From positions 372,001-436,000 of the forward strand of contig NZ_LFBU01000002.1 in NCBI RefSeq assembly GCF_001045555.1: a DNA stretch of 64,000 nucleotides, in the 5' to 3' direction. The position numbers and the translations under genes are program-made. The DNA comes from Marinobacter subterrani (lineage in GTDB: Bacteria > Pseudomonadota > Gammaproteobacteria > Pseudomonadales > Oleiphilaceae). The notes below the pieces were generated by a model that saw only the letters and a program-made list of their open reading frames with translations, was not told the DNA's origin and did not search any database. Shown here piece by piece: positions 27,462-35,566 of the stretch (its first letter is position 1; each line of letters starts with the position of its first letter).

Positions 27462-27643
27462 TGGGAGGGTTCCTTGCTTGATACCTGTATGCCTATGATC
27501 GCGCAGCCTTGCCTGCAATGCCAATGGCGCGGTGCCTATCGGTGCTTGTACTGGGTCGGGCAGTAGCCCCTACTCACGCCCTCTGGTCGCAATTGGCAGT
27601 GGAAGAGTGATTACGAGCGGACGGTCGAATGGATCGTCTTTTC

Positions 27644-27669
27644 AAAAAAAGGGCGCCCAAAGGCGCCCC
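27644..27669 (-). terminator. Rho-independent terminator after PEP-CTERM gene
   Basis: Read on the minus strand, GGGCGCC and GGCGCCC form a seven-base stem with a four-base loop, followed at once by seven T. It lies about 25 bases after the stop of the PEP-CTERM gene. The 27462-27694 gap otherwise shows nothing recognisable. Confidence 0.85.
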
Positions 27670-27694
27670 GGTCAAAACAGTGGACTGCTGAGAA

Positions 27695-28333
27695 TCAGGC
27701 TTGTTTGCGGCGACGTGCGAGCAGAAGTCCGGTGAGGCCAAGGGCCAGCAGGGCCAAGGTGCCCGGCTCTGGAACGGTCGCGAACGCGTGGTTATCGGTT
27801 TCGAAAGCATACCCGTTGCTGGTCAGCTTAACCTCGTCGAACAGCTGGCTGCCGAAGAAGAAGTTGAAGTAGCGGTTGCTGGAGTAAGAGGCCTGGTCTC
27901 CATTTGCAGTGCCCGGGATGAAGGTGGCGATTTGAGTGCCGGTGAAGCTGGCGACTTCGTTGCCTTGGAACAGGAAAGCCAGGGTGTTGTAGCTATCAAT
28001 TGAGCCCCAGTAGAGGCCAAAGTAGTTAGCATTGGTGCCTAGCGTCAGAAAGGCTGTTCCGGACTGATCAGGGTTGGGTACGGACAGATAGGCGCTATCG
28101 ATGCCCGGTGGTTGAGCGCTCTGACCACTGGAGCTGGTGAAAATGGTGAAGTCGCCTGTGCAGCTGGCATAGGTGGCGCAACTGCCGCTGTTAAAGGTTT
28201 CAATGTTGGCCCCGGAAACGCTGGTGGTCGTAACACCGCCAGCTTCGGCAGTGATCAGAAGTGCGTGAGCGCTGCCAGCGAATAACAAGACCATAGCGGT
28301 AGCGATGAACTTGGATGCAAAATTAAACTTCAT
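27695..28333 (-). CDS. PEP-CTERM anchored exported protein
   Basis: Exported protein of 212 residues. A signal peptide ends after GSAHA (about residue 24). The middle is Ser/Thr/Gly-rich with no catalytic motif. The C-terminus is a full PEP-CTERM signal: VPEPGTLALLALGLTGLLLA followed by RRRK. Such proteins are cut and anchored or released by exosortase (EpsH) and often belong with extracellular polysaccharide. No exosortase gene is in the window. I used the ATG at 28333, preceded by GAGGTAACAACC. A strong terminator follows, so it is a single-gene unit. Confidence 0.85.
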   Translation of the reverse strand: MKFNFASKFIATAMVLLFAGSAHALLITAEAGGVTTTSVSGANIETFNSGSCATYASCTGDFTIFTSSSGQSAQPPGIDSAYLSVPNPDQSGTAFLTLGTNANYFGLYWGSIDSYNTLAFLFQGNEVASFTGTQIATFIPGTANGDQASYSSNRYFNFFFGSQLFDEVKLTSNGYAFETDNHAFATVPEPGTLALLALGLTGLLLARRRKQA

Positions 28334-28544
28334 GGTTGTTACCTCAGTGTTACTACTTTTTCGGTGTCTGAGGTCCAACAGCAGTTGTGGTGCCAGTCTT
28401 GAAAAATACTATCATTTTCAATGAGGAAAAGGGTTTTTTGTCAATGAGCGAACGAATTGAGTGTAAACAGAATCGACAGATTCTTCTGCAGGCACCTTAA
28501 AATCGTAAATAAAGCTGACACGGTCGTCCTCGGCCAGCATTGGT

Positions 28545-30206
28545 TTAACCCACAAATATCCGCTTCGCCAGCCCAGCGCCGCGCCAGCCCTGGATCGCCA
28601 GGGTGCTGACCAGGCCGCCAATCATGGCGCCCACCACGCCACAGGTGAGGATGTCCTGGCCGGTGAGGTAGAGCCCGGGAATGTCGGTTTTCGGTTTCAG
28701 CCAGCCCTGCTCGAAGCGTTCGGGGTTGTGGTCCAGCCCGTACAGCTCGCCCCGGCCGTAACGGCAGAACCAGGCGGTGGAGAGCGGCGTGGAGGTTTCC
28801 ACGTAATCTACCTTGCCCCGAAGTTGGGGTAGCTTCTCGTACATCGCTTCCAGCAACTGGTCGGTGATTTTCTGCTTCAGCGCCTCGTAGTCGTCGCCGC
28901 GCTTGCCCCAGGTGGTGTCCTGCCAGGGCTCGAACATTTCCCAGGTGGTGGGCGCCACGATCTCGATGGTGGAGGTGCCGGGCCAGCGGTTCTGGTAATC
29001 CGGATCCTTGGCCGCCGGGAAGGAGATATACACCACCGGGAAATCCGTGTGCTCCGGGTCGTCCAGGAACTGTTGAACGTTGCCGTCGTGGTCGGCACTG
29101 GGGTAAATCCAGAAGTTGGTGCGGGGCAGCCCGAGCTGGTCCGGTGTGCCCTTCAGGCCAATATAGAGGCCGATGTGGGGCATGGACGGAATAATGTGCC
29201 GGCGCTTGCTCTGATACCCGACCTTTTTGGCCGCATCGGGCGGCAGCAGCTTTTCGAAGGTGTTGATGACCCCGGCATTGCTGATCACCAGAGGTGCCCG
29301 GATTTCCTCGCCATCGGCCATGCGTACGCCAGTCGCCTTGCCTTTCTCGACCAGGATGTTGGTCACGTCGGCGTAGGTGAAGACCTCACCGCCCGGTTCC
29401 TGAATCACCGGAATAATCGTCTTGGCAATCTCCGAGGCACCGCCGACCGGGTAAAACCCGCCATACAGGTAATGCTTGGCGATCAGGGCATGGACCATGA
29501 AGCTGGACTGTTTCGGCGTGACCCCGCAGTCGCCCCACTGGCCGGTGATGGCGCCGATCAGCTCCTGGTTATTGGTCAGCTCGCTCAGTACGTCCCAGGT
29601 GGTCTTGTTGAAACAGTCTGGCAGCGCTACGTCCAGGCCTTTGTGAACAATCGGGCTCAGGATGCCGGGCGTCAGCTTGGAGAGGGTATACCACTGCATG
29701 CCGTCAGCGACCTTGCCCAGCAGCTTCAGGTACTGGTCGATGGCGCCCTGTTCCTCCGGGAAGGCGCTGAGCAGCGAGTGGCGCAAGCCTTCATTGCCGG
29801 CGCGCAGGTTGACCACCTTGTCGCCCAGGAAGAACCGGTCGTAGTTCTCGTCCATGGGCGCCCAGGTCAGCTTGCCGTCGGTGATGTAGTCGAACAGCCG
29901 GCGGCCCAGGGTGTGGGGCGAGCCCATGTCGCCAATGTAGTGCACACCCACATCCCACTCGTAGCCGTTGCGGGCGTAGCTGTGGGTGTAGCCGCCGGCG
30001 GTGTAGTGTTGCTCAAGGACCAGGATCTTCTTGCCGGCTTTGGCCAGGCAGGCGGCGGTGGTCAGTCCGCCAATACCGGAGCCGATCACGATGGCGTCGT
30101 AGGGGCCTTTCAATCGGTTGGCCCGGTATCTTGTGCCGATTCGAATGGTGCTCGGTTTGAGTTTTTCGGAAGACGGACTGTTTACCACCGCGCTTTTCAC
30201 CACCAT
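28545..30206 (-). CDS. FAD-dependent phytoene desaturase/retinol saturase-like enzyme
   Basis: Flavoprotein of about 553 residues. The N-terminal dinucleotide fold has IVIGSGIGGLTTAACLAKAG (about 41-60) and an acidic end to the second strand in VLEQHYTAGG. The C-terminal FAD segment has PGLYLTGQDILTCGVVGAMIGGL. The layout fits the CrtI/retinol-saturase group, which desaturates, saturates or isomerises polyenes. The substrate cannot be told. The start is uncertain: I used the ATG at 30206; a GTG at 30218 is possible. It overlaps the upstream gene's end by 10 bases and is probably co-transcribed with the cryptochrome. Confidence 0.82.
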   Translation of the reverse strand: MVVKSAVVNSPSSEKLKPSTIRIGTRYRANRLKGPYDAIVIGSGIGGLTTAACLAKAGKKILVLEQHYTAGGYTHSYARNGYEWDVGVHYIGDMGSPHTLGRRLFDYITDGKLTWAPMDENYDRFFLGDKVVNLRAGNEGLRHSLLSAFPEEQGAIDQYLKLLGKVADGMQWYTLSKLTPGILSPIVHKGLDVALPDCFNKTTWDVLSELTNNQELIGAITGQWGDCGVTPKQSSFMVHALIAKHYLYGGFYPVGGASEIAKTIIPVIQEPGGEVFTYADVTNILVEKGKATGVRMADGEEIRAPLVISNAGVINTFEKLLPPDAAKKVGYQSKRRHIIPSMPHIGLYIGLKGTPDQLGLPRTNFWIYPSADHDGNVQQFLDDPEHTDFPVVYISFPAAKDPDYQNRWPGTSTIEIVAPTTWEMFEPWQDTTWGKRGDDYEALKQKITDQLLEAMYEKLPQLRGKVDYVETSTPLSTAWFCRYGRGELYGLDHNPERFEQGWLKPKTDIPGLYLTGQDILTCGVVGAMIGGLVSTLAIQGWRGAGLAKRIFVG

Positions 30207-30703
30207 GCTTTGCCCCACATTTCCGGATTGGCCCAGTTCTCTGGCGTGTTCCAGGCCCGTTTGTGGTTGTAAGTATCCAGATTGTAGGTGTACAGCGTGA
30301 GTGCGCCGTTATCACTTTTCAGCTCGGCATGGCGCCGGAAGCCGAGGCCGATGAAATCGGCAAAGGCCCAGTCCGGCGTTTCGCCCACCAGTACAGCGAT
30401 CTGGTGTGTGCCGTAGTTTCTGAGCTGGCCGAGCAGCAACGCGCCTTCATCATGGGGCAGGTGTTCGAGGGTGTCGGTGATCAGTGCCAGGTCTGCAACC
30501 CGATCCAGAAGCAGGCTGGCGTTCGGGTCGGTGGTGTCCAGCGCGCGCACCTCCACACCCTGCTGGTGTTTCTGCCAGATCTTAGACACCTCGGTGGCCA
30601 GAGTGCCGCAGCTCAGCAGGGTGGCGGGCGAGCTGGTGTCGATGATGCGGGCCAGGGTTTCCCGCGCTGTGCTGGTGCTTCCGTTGTCCGTCACATCATT
30701 CAT
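30197..30703 (-). CDS. Small methyltransferase-like protein (DUF6231-like)
   Basis: Protein of 168 residues. The middle resembles the second half of a SAM-methyltransferase fold: ADLALITDTLEHLPHDEGALLLGQLRNYG (about residues 70-98) is like the motif that follows the SAM site. The first half has only a weak glycine motif (LLSCGTLA), so catalytic activity is doubtful. The wording fits DUF6231 proteins of pseudomonads from memory. The C-terminus is Trp- and Asn-rich. It lies between the cryptochrome and FAD-enzyme genes, 14 bases from the former. Confidence 0.55.
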   Translation of the reverse strand: MNDVTDNGSTSTARETLARIIDTSSPATLLSCGTLATEVSKIWQKHQQGVEVRALDTTDPNASLLLDRVADLALITDTLEHLPHDEGALLLGQLRNYGTHQIAVLVGETPDWAFADFIGLGFRRHAELKSDNGALTLYTYNLDTYNHKRAWNTPENWANPEMWGKAWW

Positions 30704-30717
30704 AGCTGTCTCGCCTG

Positions 30718-32043
30718 TTAGAGCAGGGGCCAGTCTGCCGCATCCACTGTGTGCAAACCTACCGGCTGTTCCGCGTGCCCGCCCCAGCGGTCGATAAACG
30801 TGCCGGTGGGGTCGTGCTGTTGGGTCTGCTTCTCGAGGTTGAATTGCCGCAGGCCTCTGGGGTCGGCCCCCACGCCCGCCAGGTACTGCCAGTTGCCGTA
30901 GTTGCTCCCCACATCATAGTCGATCAGTTGCTCTTCAAACCATGCCGCGCCATAACGCCAGTCCAGCCCCAGTTCGTTGATGAAGCAGCTGGCCACGAGT
31001 TGCCTGGCCCGGTTGCTCATGTAGCCGGTTTCCCGAAGCTGGTTCATGGCTGCATTCACGATTGGGTACTCGGTATTACCCTGGCACCAGGCCTTGAACC
31101 GATGGCCATAAAAGGTGCCGTGGCGATGCTTGTGCTGGACACCATCCCGGCGGAACAGGTTGGCACCGTGCTTAAGCGCGCACCAGTAAAAGTATTCCCG
31201 CCAGAGTAACTCGAACCAGAGCCAATAGGTGGACTCATTTTCGGTCTCACTGGCCTCGTATTCGGAAATGCTCTCCGCCGCCTCCCGGACCGAGAGACAG
31301 CCATTGGCCAGCCAGGGCGAGAGTTTTGACGAGGCATCCCAGCGATCCAGAGCGTTGCGGGTTTCCTTATAAGTGTCGATGCCGTGGTTGCCGTACAAAA
31401 ATTCCCGGAGTCGCTCGAGCCCGGCGGCTTCGCCACCCATGAACTGCAAGGGGTGAAGTGGCTCCGCGATGGGCGGGCAGTCACCCCGGTTGTCTTCCGG
31501 AAAACCCGGCGGTGGGGGCAGGGCCGTGAGCGTGCGGATTCTCAGTCGCCCGGAGCAGCGTTCGCCGGTTTTCTCCACCTGCTTGCGAAACTGGGAAAAG
31601 GTATTGGGCAGGTCCCGCAGGGTCATGGGCAGGGAACCCTCGGTAAACAGGCTCAGGGTTTCGAATTGCTGGAACAGAGTCTCTGGCAGCCTGTCCTTGA
31701 TCGCCCGCCACTGACTGGCCTCCCGGGTACCCGGTAACCGCGAGCGAACCACCCGGGCAACCCGGTGCGCGTGCACCAGATCCGGGATCACCGTTTCCGG
31801 CTCACCAAAGGCAATATGCAGCCTCTGCCCCAGTGGGCGCAGGCTGCGCTCCAGCGCCACCAGACTCTGCCAGAGAAAACGCCAGCGGTGATCCCCCATG
31901 GTCTTGCTCTGCAGCGGCCCCGGCGCGAACCAGCGTGGGTCCACCACGTAGACGCAGAGCAGCATGTCGGAGCGGGACGCGGCCAGTAGTGCGGCGTTGT
32001 CGTGCAGGCGAAGGTCGCGGGTGAACCAGTAAAGCGTATTCAA
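30718..32043 (-). CDS. DASH-family cryptochrome
   Basis: Photolyase/cryptochrome protein of 441 residues. The N-terminal alpha/beta domain begins LYWFTRDLRLHDN. The C-terminal FAD domain has the DASH-type stretch DWRYGAAWFEEQLIDYDVGSNYGNWQYLAGVG (about 358-390), which binds the flavin and carries the electron-transfer Trp residues. DASH proteins repair cyclobutane dimers in single-stranded DNA and may also signal blue light. First gene of a three-gene run with the methyltransferase-like and FAD-enzyme genes, which suggests a light or pigment connection. Confidence 0.9.
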   Translation of the reverse strand: MNTLYWFTRDLRLHDNAALLAASRSDMLLCVYVVDPRWFAPGPLQSKTMGDHRWRFLWQSLVALERSLRPLGQRLHIAFGEPETVIPDLVHAHRVARVVRSRLPGTREASQWRAIKDRLPETLFQQFETLSLFTEGSLPMTLRDLPNTFSQFRKQVEKTGERCSGRLRIRTLTALPPPPGFPEDNRGDCPPIAEPLHPLQFMGGEAAGLERLREFLYGNHGIDTYKETRNALDRWDASSKLSPWLANGCLSVREAAESISEYEASETENESTYWLWFELLWREYFYWCALKHGANLFRRDGVQHKHRHGTFYGHRFKAWCQGNTEYPIVNAAMNQLRETGYMSNRARQLVASCFINELGLDWRYGAAWFEEQLIDYDVGSNYGNWQYLAGVGADPRGLRQFNLEKQTQQHDPTGTFIDRWGGHAEQPVGLHTVDAADWPLL

Positions 32044-32169
32044 GATGGAAGCTCCTTGGCCTTTTGATTGTTCTCCTAGATACGCGCCGGATTCAGAAAG
32101 GATTTTGCAGAATGGTTTTGGGACAGATGGGAAGACTTCGGCAATTGTCGGATCAATGGCGTGTGTCCG

Positions 32170-32886
32170 TCAGTCGCCGCCCATATAGATAGACATCAGA
32201 TGATTGTCATCCCTGATGTCTTTCTGTGTGCCTGCAAATTTGCGCTTCCCCCCTGCAAAGATATACACACTGTCGGCGACAGGGAGGGCTTCACGAATAT
32301 TCTGCTCCACCATGATGACGCCGACGCCGCGCTCCTTCAGGCTGACAACACGCTCCATGGTTTCATGGACCAGCGCGGGGGAGAGCCCCGCTGAGGGCTC
32401 GTCAAGCATCACAAACTCAGGATCCGTGACCAGCGCCCGGGCGATGGCCACCATCATCTGCTCTCCCCCCGACAGTGAGCCCGCCGCGGTATTCCGCCGG
32501 CGCTGCAAGTTGGGGTAATCCGCAATTAGCGCTTCAATACGGTCCTCAACAACCTGTTTATTGTCCAGCGCGTACCCGCCCATTCTGAGGTTCTCCATGA
32601 CGGTAAAGCGCGGAAATACACCCCCGCCCTGAGGCATCATCACAATGCCGTTGCGCACCATGGCGTGTACCGGTAACCCGGTGAGCTCGGTGTTGCCGAG
32701 TGTGATCCGTCCGGACCATGCCGGTAAAAGACCGGCAATCGCCTTCACAACAGTGGATTTGCCGCTGCCATTGGGGCCGAAAATGCAGGTTATCTGCCCC
32801 GGTCGGGCAGAGACGGAGATGTCATGCACTATCTCCTGTTTACCGTAACCGGTAACCAGGTTGTCGACGCTCAGCTCGTTGCTCAT
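32170..32886 (-). CDS. Branched-chain-type ABC importer ATPase (LivF-like), system 1
   Basis: ATPase of 238 residues, one of two in this importer. Walker A is GPNGSGKST (about 38-46), signature SLSGGEQMM (about 137) and Walker B FVMLDEPSAGLSP. VRNGIVMMPQGGGVFPRFTV resembles the LivF Q-loop. It overlaps the LivG-like gene by 4 bases and is the last gene of the five-gene operon. The substrate is not given by this subunit. Confidence 0.9.
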   Translation of the reverse strand: MSNELSVDNLVTGYGKQEIVHDISVSARPGQITCIFGPNGSGKSTVVKAIAGLLPAWSGRITLGNTELTGLPVHAMVRNGIVMMPQGGGVFPRFTVMENLRMGGYALDNKQVVEDRIEALIADYPNLQRRRNTAAGSLSGGEQMMVAIARALVTDPEFVMLDEPSAGLSPALVHETMERVVSLKERGVGVIMVEQNIREALPVADSVYIFAGGKRKFAGTQKDIRDDNHLMSIYMGGD

Positions 32887-33626
32887 GTACGCCCCAGGTA
32901 GGCTTGTTGGACATTGCTGTCGCTGGCGATGGTTTCGAAGTCACCTTCTGCTACGACTTTGCCCTGATCCATCACCACCAGCCGGTCGCAGATTTCTTTT
33001 ACCATTTCCATGTCATGTTCAATGATCAGAAACGTAATGCCAGTTTTTTGCAAGCGCTGTATGGCGCCCAGAATGATCTGACGAATGTTTGGATGCACAC
33101 CGGCCGTGACCTCATCGAGCAAAATCACTTTCGGGTCGCGCATGCAGACCCGCCCGAACTCCACCAGTTTCTGCTGACCGCCTGAAAGCTCAGAGGCCAG
33201 GTTATTGACCACATGGCTGATCTCCAGCATTTCCAGAGTATCTTTCATCCTGTCACGGGCGCCTTGCCAGTCTCCCTCGACAGCGGCGGCGAGCAGGTTG
33301 TCCCTGACTGTCATGTTGATGAACAGGGAAGGAATCTGAAACGTTCTGCTGATACCGGCACGGGCGATCTTCCAGGTGGGCCAGCCAGTAACGTCGATGC
33401 CTTGTAACAGTATTTTCCCGGCATCTGGCTTCTGGCCACCTGCGGCAAGGCTGAACAGTGTCGATTTACCGCTGCCATTCGGGCCAATTACCCCAACCAC
33501 TTCACCGGCGTCGGCGAACAATGAGACACCGTCAACTGCGGTAATCCCACCGAAGTGCTTGGCCACTGACTCTATCCTCAGCGGCGGATACCCTGGCTGC
33601 TCGGCACTGCGGGATGCAGGTGACAT
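32883..33626 (-). CDS. Branched-chain-type ABC importer ATPase (LivG-like), system 1
   Basis: ATPase of 247 residues. Walker A GPNGSGKST (about 49-57), IARAGISRTFQIPSLF as Q-loop region, signature LSGGQQKLVEFGR and Walker B VILLDEVTAGVHP are seen. Glu follows the Walker B Asp, as needed for hydrolysis. The C-terminus has the extra LivG tail ending in QAYLGRT. It pairs with the LivF-like ATPase and is spaced 13 bases from the LivM-like permease gene. Confidence 0.9.
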   Translation of the reverse strand: MSPASRSAEQPGYPPLRIESVAKHFGGITAVDGVSLFADAGEVVGVIGPNGSGKSTLFSLAAGGQKPDAGKILLQGIDVTGWPTWKIARAGISRTFQIPSLFINMTVRDNLLAAAVEGDWQGARDRMKDTLEMLEISHVVNNLASELSGGQQKLVEFGRVCMRDPKVILLDEVTAGVHPNIRQIILGAIQRLQKTGITFLIIEHDMEMVKEICDRLVVMDQGKVVAEGDFETIASDSNVQQAYLGRT

Positions 33627-33639
33627 CAGAGGCCTTCTC

Positions 33640-34617
33640 CTAGAATTTTCTGAGAATACTGGACATCAGTTCTTTGCCGCGCTGGGGGCCCACAATAAGG
33701 CTGATCAGCCCGTTGGGCAGGAACAGAACCACCAGCGCGATAATAATGCCGAGTATGGGTAGGTATATGACGGTGTCCCCGAACGTCGACCAGATGTAAC
33801 GATTGGTGATCCAGAGCAGTACGGCGCCAAGGGCCGGCCCCCAGACGGTTCCAAGGCCGCCGAGAAGCACCATGACAACCATCTGGTCCGTAATATCCGG
33901 CCCCATGACGGAATGTGGGTCAATATAGGTGGTCCAGTAGGCGTAGATGCTGCCGAAAAGTGCAGTGATAGCTGCCGAGAGCGCAAAGGACTGGACTTTG
34001 ACCAGGTTCGTCCGGATGCCCAGCGACTGGGCAGCCGGTTCGTCATCGCGTAACGCCTTGATTCGGAAGCCGAAGCGCGAGCGTTCGATTAACAGCCAGA
34101 CTCCGGCGAAGCTGACCACCGCTGCGATCAACATGGTGTAGTAGAAGAAAAATTCGTTGAGGTAGGCGGGCAGGGAGAGCCCGGCGGTGCCCCCGGTAAA
34201 ATCCAACACCGTGGTCAGTTGCAACAGCATCTCGGCAAACGCCCAGGTCGCAATGGCAAAATAGGCGCCCCGGAGCCGCATGGTCGGCCCGCCAATAACC
34301 ACCGCGACCGCCATTGACAGAATGATCGCCGGGATCAGGGTGGCAAAGAACGAGGCGCCGATATCAGACTGCATCAGGATGGCGGTGGTGTAGGCACCGA
34401 TGCCGAAGAACGCCGAGTGGCCAAAGCTGATATACCCGGCATAACCCCCCACAATGTTCCAGGCACAGGCAAGGCCTGCCCACATAAGGGCGCCGGTGGC
34501 AATTCTCAGCGTGTAGGGATCAATAAAGGCCGGCAATACCGCAAGGGCGATTGCAATGGCGCCGATGAGGAGGGCCCGGACGATGAACTTTGGGGTTTGA
34601 ACCGGTTTAGATGCCAC
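33640..34617 (-). CDS. Branched-chain-type ABC permease (LivM-like), system 1
   Basis: Inner-membrane permease of 325 residues with about ten helices. YAGYISFGHSAFFGIGAYTTAIL and the coupling-helix stretch FRIKALRDDEPAAQSLGI are LivM signatures. I chose the GTG at 34617 because AAAGGAG lies nine bases upstream, inside the end of the LivH-like gene, giving an 11-base overlap. The longer frame upstream lacks family sequence. Forms the membrane channel with the LivH-like partner. Confidence 0.87.
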   Translation of the reverse strand: MASKPVQTPKFIVRALLIGAIAIALAVLPAFIDPYTLRIATGALMWAGLACAWNIVGGYAGYISFGHSAFFGIGAYTTAILMQSDIGASFFATLIPAIILSMAVAVVIGGPTMRLRGAYFAIATWAFAEMLLQLTTVLDFTGGTAGLSLPAYLNEFFFYYTMLIAAVVSFAGVWLLIERSRFGFRIKALRDDEPAAQSLGIRTNLVKVQSFALSAAITALFGSIYAYWTTYIDPHSVMGPDITDQMVVMVLLGGLGTVWGPALGAVLLWITNRYIWSTFGDTVIYLPILGIIIALVVLFLPNGLISLIVGPQRGKELMSSILRKF

Positions 34618-35479
34618 GTCCCAGAACTCCTTTGGGTGCAACCAGAAGGGCGAGGTACAGGGTTCCGAAAACAATCAGTAAGGAATATCTGGCACCAATA
34701 TAGGTGGCGACATAGGCCTCAAGCAGTCCAAGAGCGAGGCCCGCGACCAGAACACCGCCAACGGATCCGAGCCCGGCGAGGACAGCAACAAAAAATGCAA
34801 AGAGCGTATAGCGAACGCCTACGGAGGGGTTCACGGAATAGATGGTGGCGATCAATACCCCGGCGGCTGCGGTCAACCCGGTATAAATGCCATACACCCA
34901 GGCGGAAACCCTCTTCACGTCTACACCCATTAACCCTGCATGATCACGGTCTTGCGCCAGTGCCCTGACGGCCATGCCAAAGCGGCTCCGGTAGAGCAGA
35001 ATAAACAGCCCCAGGCTGAACAGCATTGCCATGAGAAAGGCTGACAATCGCATCAAGGGAATGGTGACCGGGCCCAGGCTCAGGAACTGCCCTGATAAAA
35101 CCGATTCGACACTGCGGCTGTTATAGGACCAGAGCCAGAGCGCGCCGCCCTGCATGAACAGGAATATGCCGAACGTAAAGGCGAGCGCCATCAGGTCTGG
35201 TCTGGCATATCGGCTGGTTCTGACCCGGTAAATCAGTGGCCCCATGCCCCGGCCGATAAGGAGAAAAAGCGCAAAAACCAGGAAAATGCTGATGAAAGGA
35301 TCAATGCCGACAAGGGTTACCAGCCAGTAGGCGGTGTAACCACCCAGCATTGCCCAGCCTCCGACCGCAAAATCGATCACATGGAGCACACCGAAGGTGA
35401 GCTGGAATCCGATCGTGAGGCAAATCAGAATGCCGCCGATCAGTATGCCATTGACAAGTGTCTGCAGGAAAAGGTCCAA
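34607..35479 (-). CDS. Branched-chain-type ABC permease (LivH-like), system 1
   Basis: Inner-membrane permease of 290 residues with eight or so helices. The N-terminal FLQTLVNGILIGGILICLTIGFQLTFGVLHVIDFAVGGWAMLGGY wording is characteristic of LivH, as is FGMAVRALAQDRDHAGLMGVD for the coupling helix. It is 87 bases downstream of the stop of the binding-protein gene. Substrate set by the binding protein. Confidence 0.9.
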   Translation of the reverse strand: MDLFLQTLVNGILIGGILICLTIGFQLTFGVLHVIDFAVGGWAMLGGYTAYWLVTLVGIDPFISIFLVFALFLLIGRGMGPLIYRVRTSRYARPDLMALAFTFGIFLFMQGGALWLWSYNSRSVESVLSGQFLSLGPVTIPLMRLSAFLMAMLFSLGLFILLYRSRFGMAVRALAQDRDHAGLMGVDVKRVSAWVYGIYTGLTAAAGVLIATIYSVNPSVGVRYTLFAFFVAVLAGLGSVGGVLVAGLALGLLEAYVATYIGARYSLLIVFGTLYLALLVAPKGVLGRGI

Positions 35480-35566
35480 CTCGGTACTCCTGGTGGACGG
35501 GGCGTTGCCTTCGCCGACGGCCTTCCGCTCAGGCTGACTGCCGGCGACTGTTTATCCGGCTTTACG

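Noticed and set aside
28418..28540. Forty-codon frame after the FAD-enzyme gene (MLAEDDRVSFIYDF start)
   Set aside because: It reads somewhat protein-like but has no ribosome site, no known homologue that I recognise, and lies in a 211-base gap that otherwise shows nothing.
29049..30272. Open frame of 407 codons antisense to the FAD enzyme
   Set aside because: The sense strand has a full flavoprotein with motifs at both ends; the antisense frame has none.
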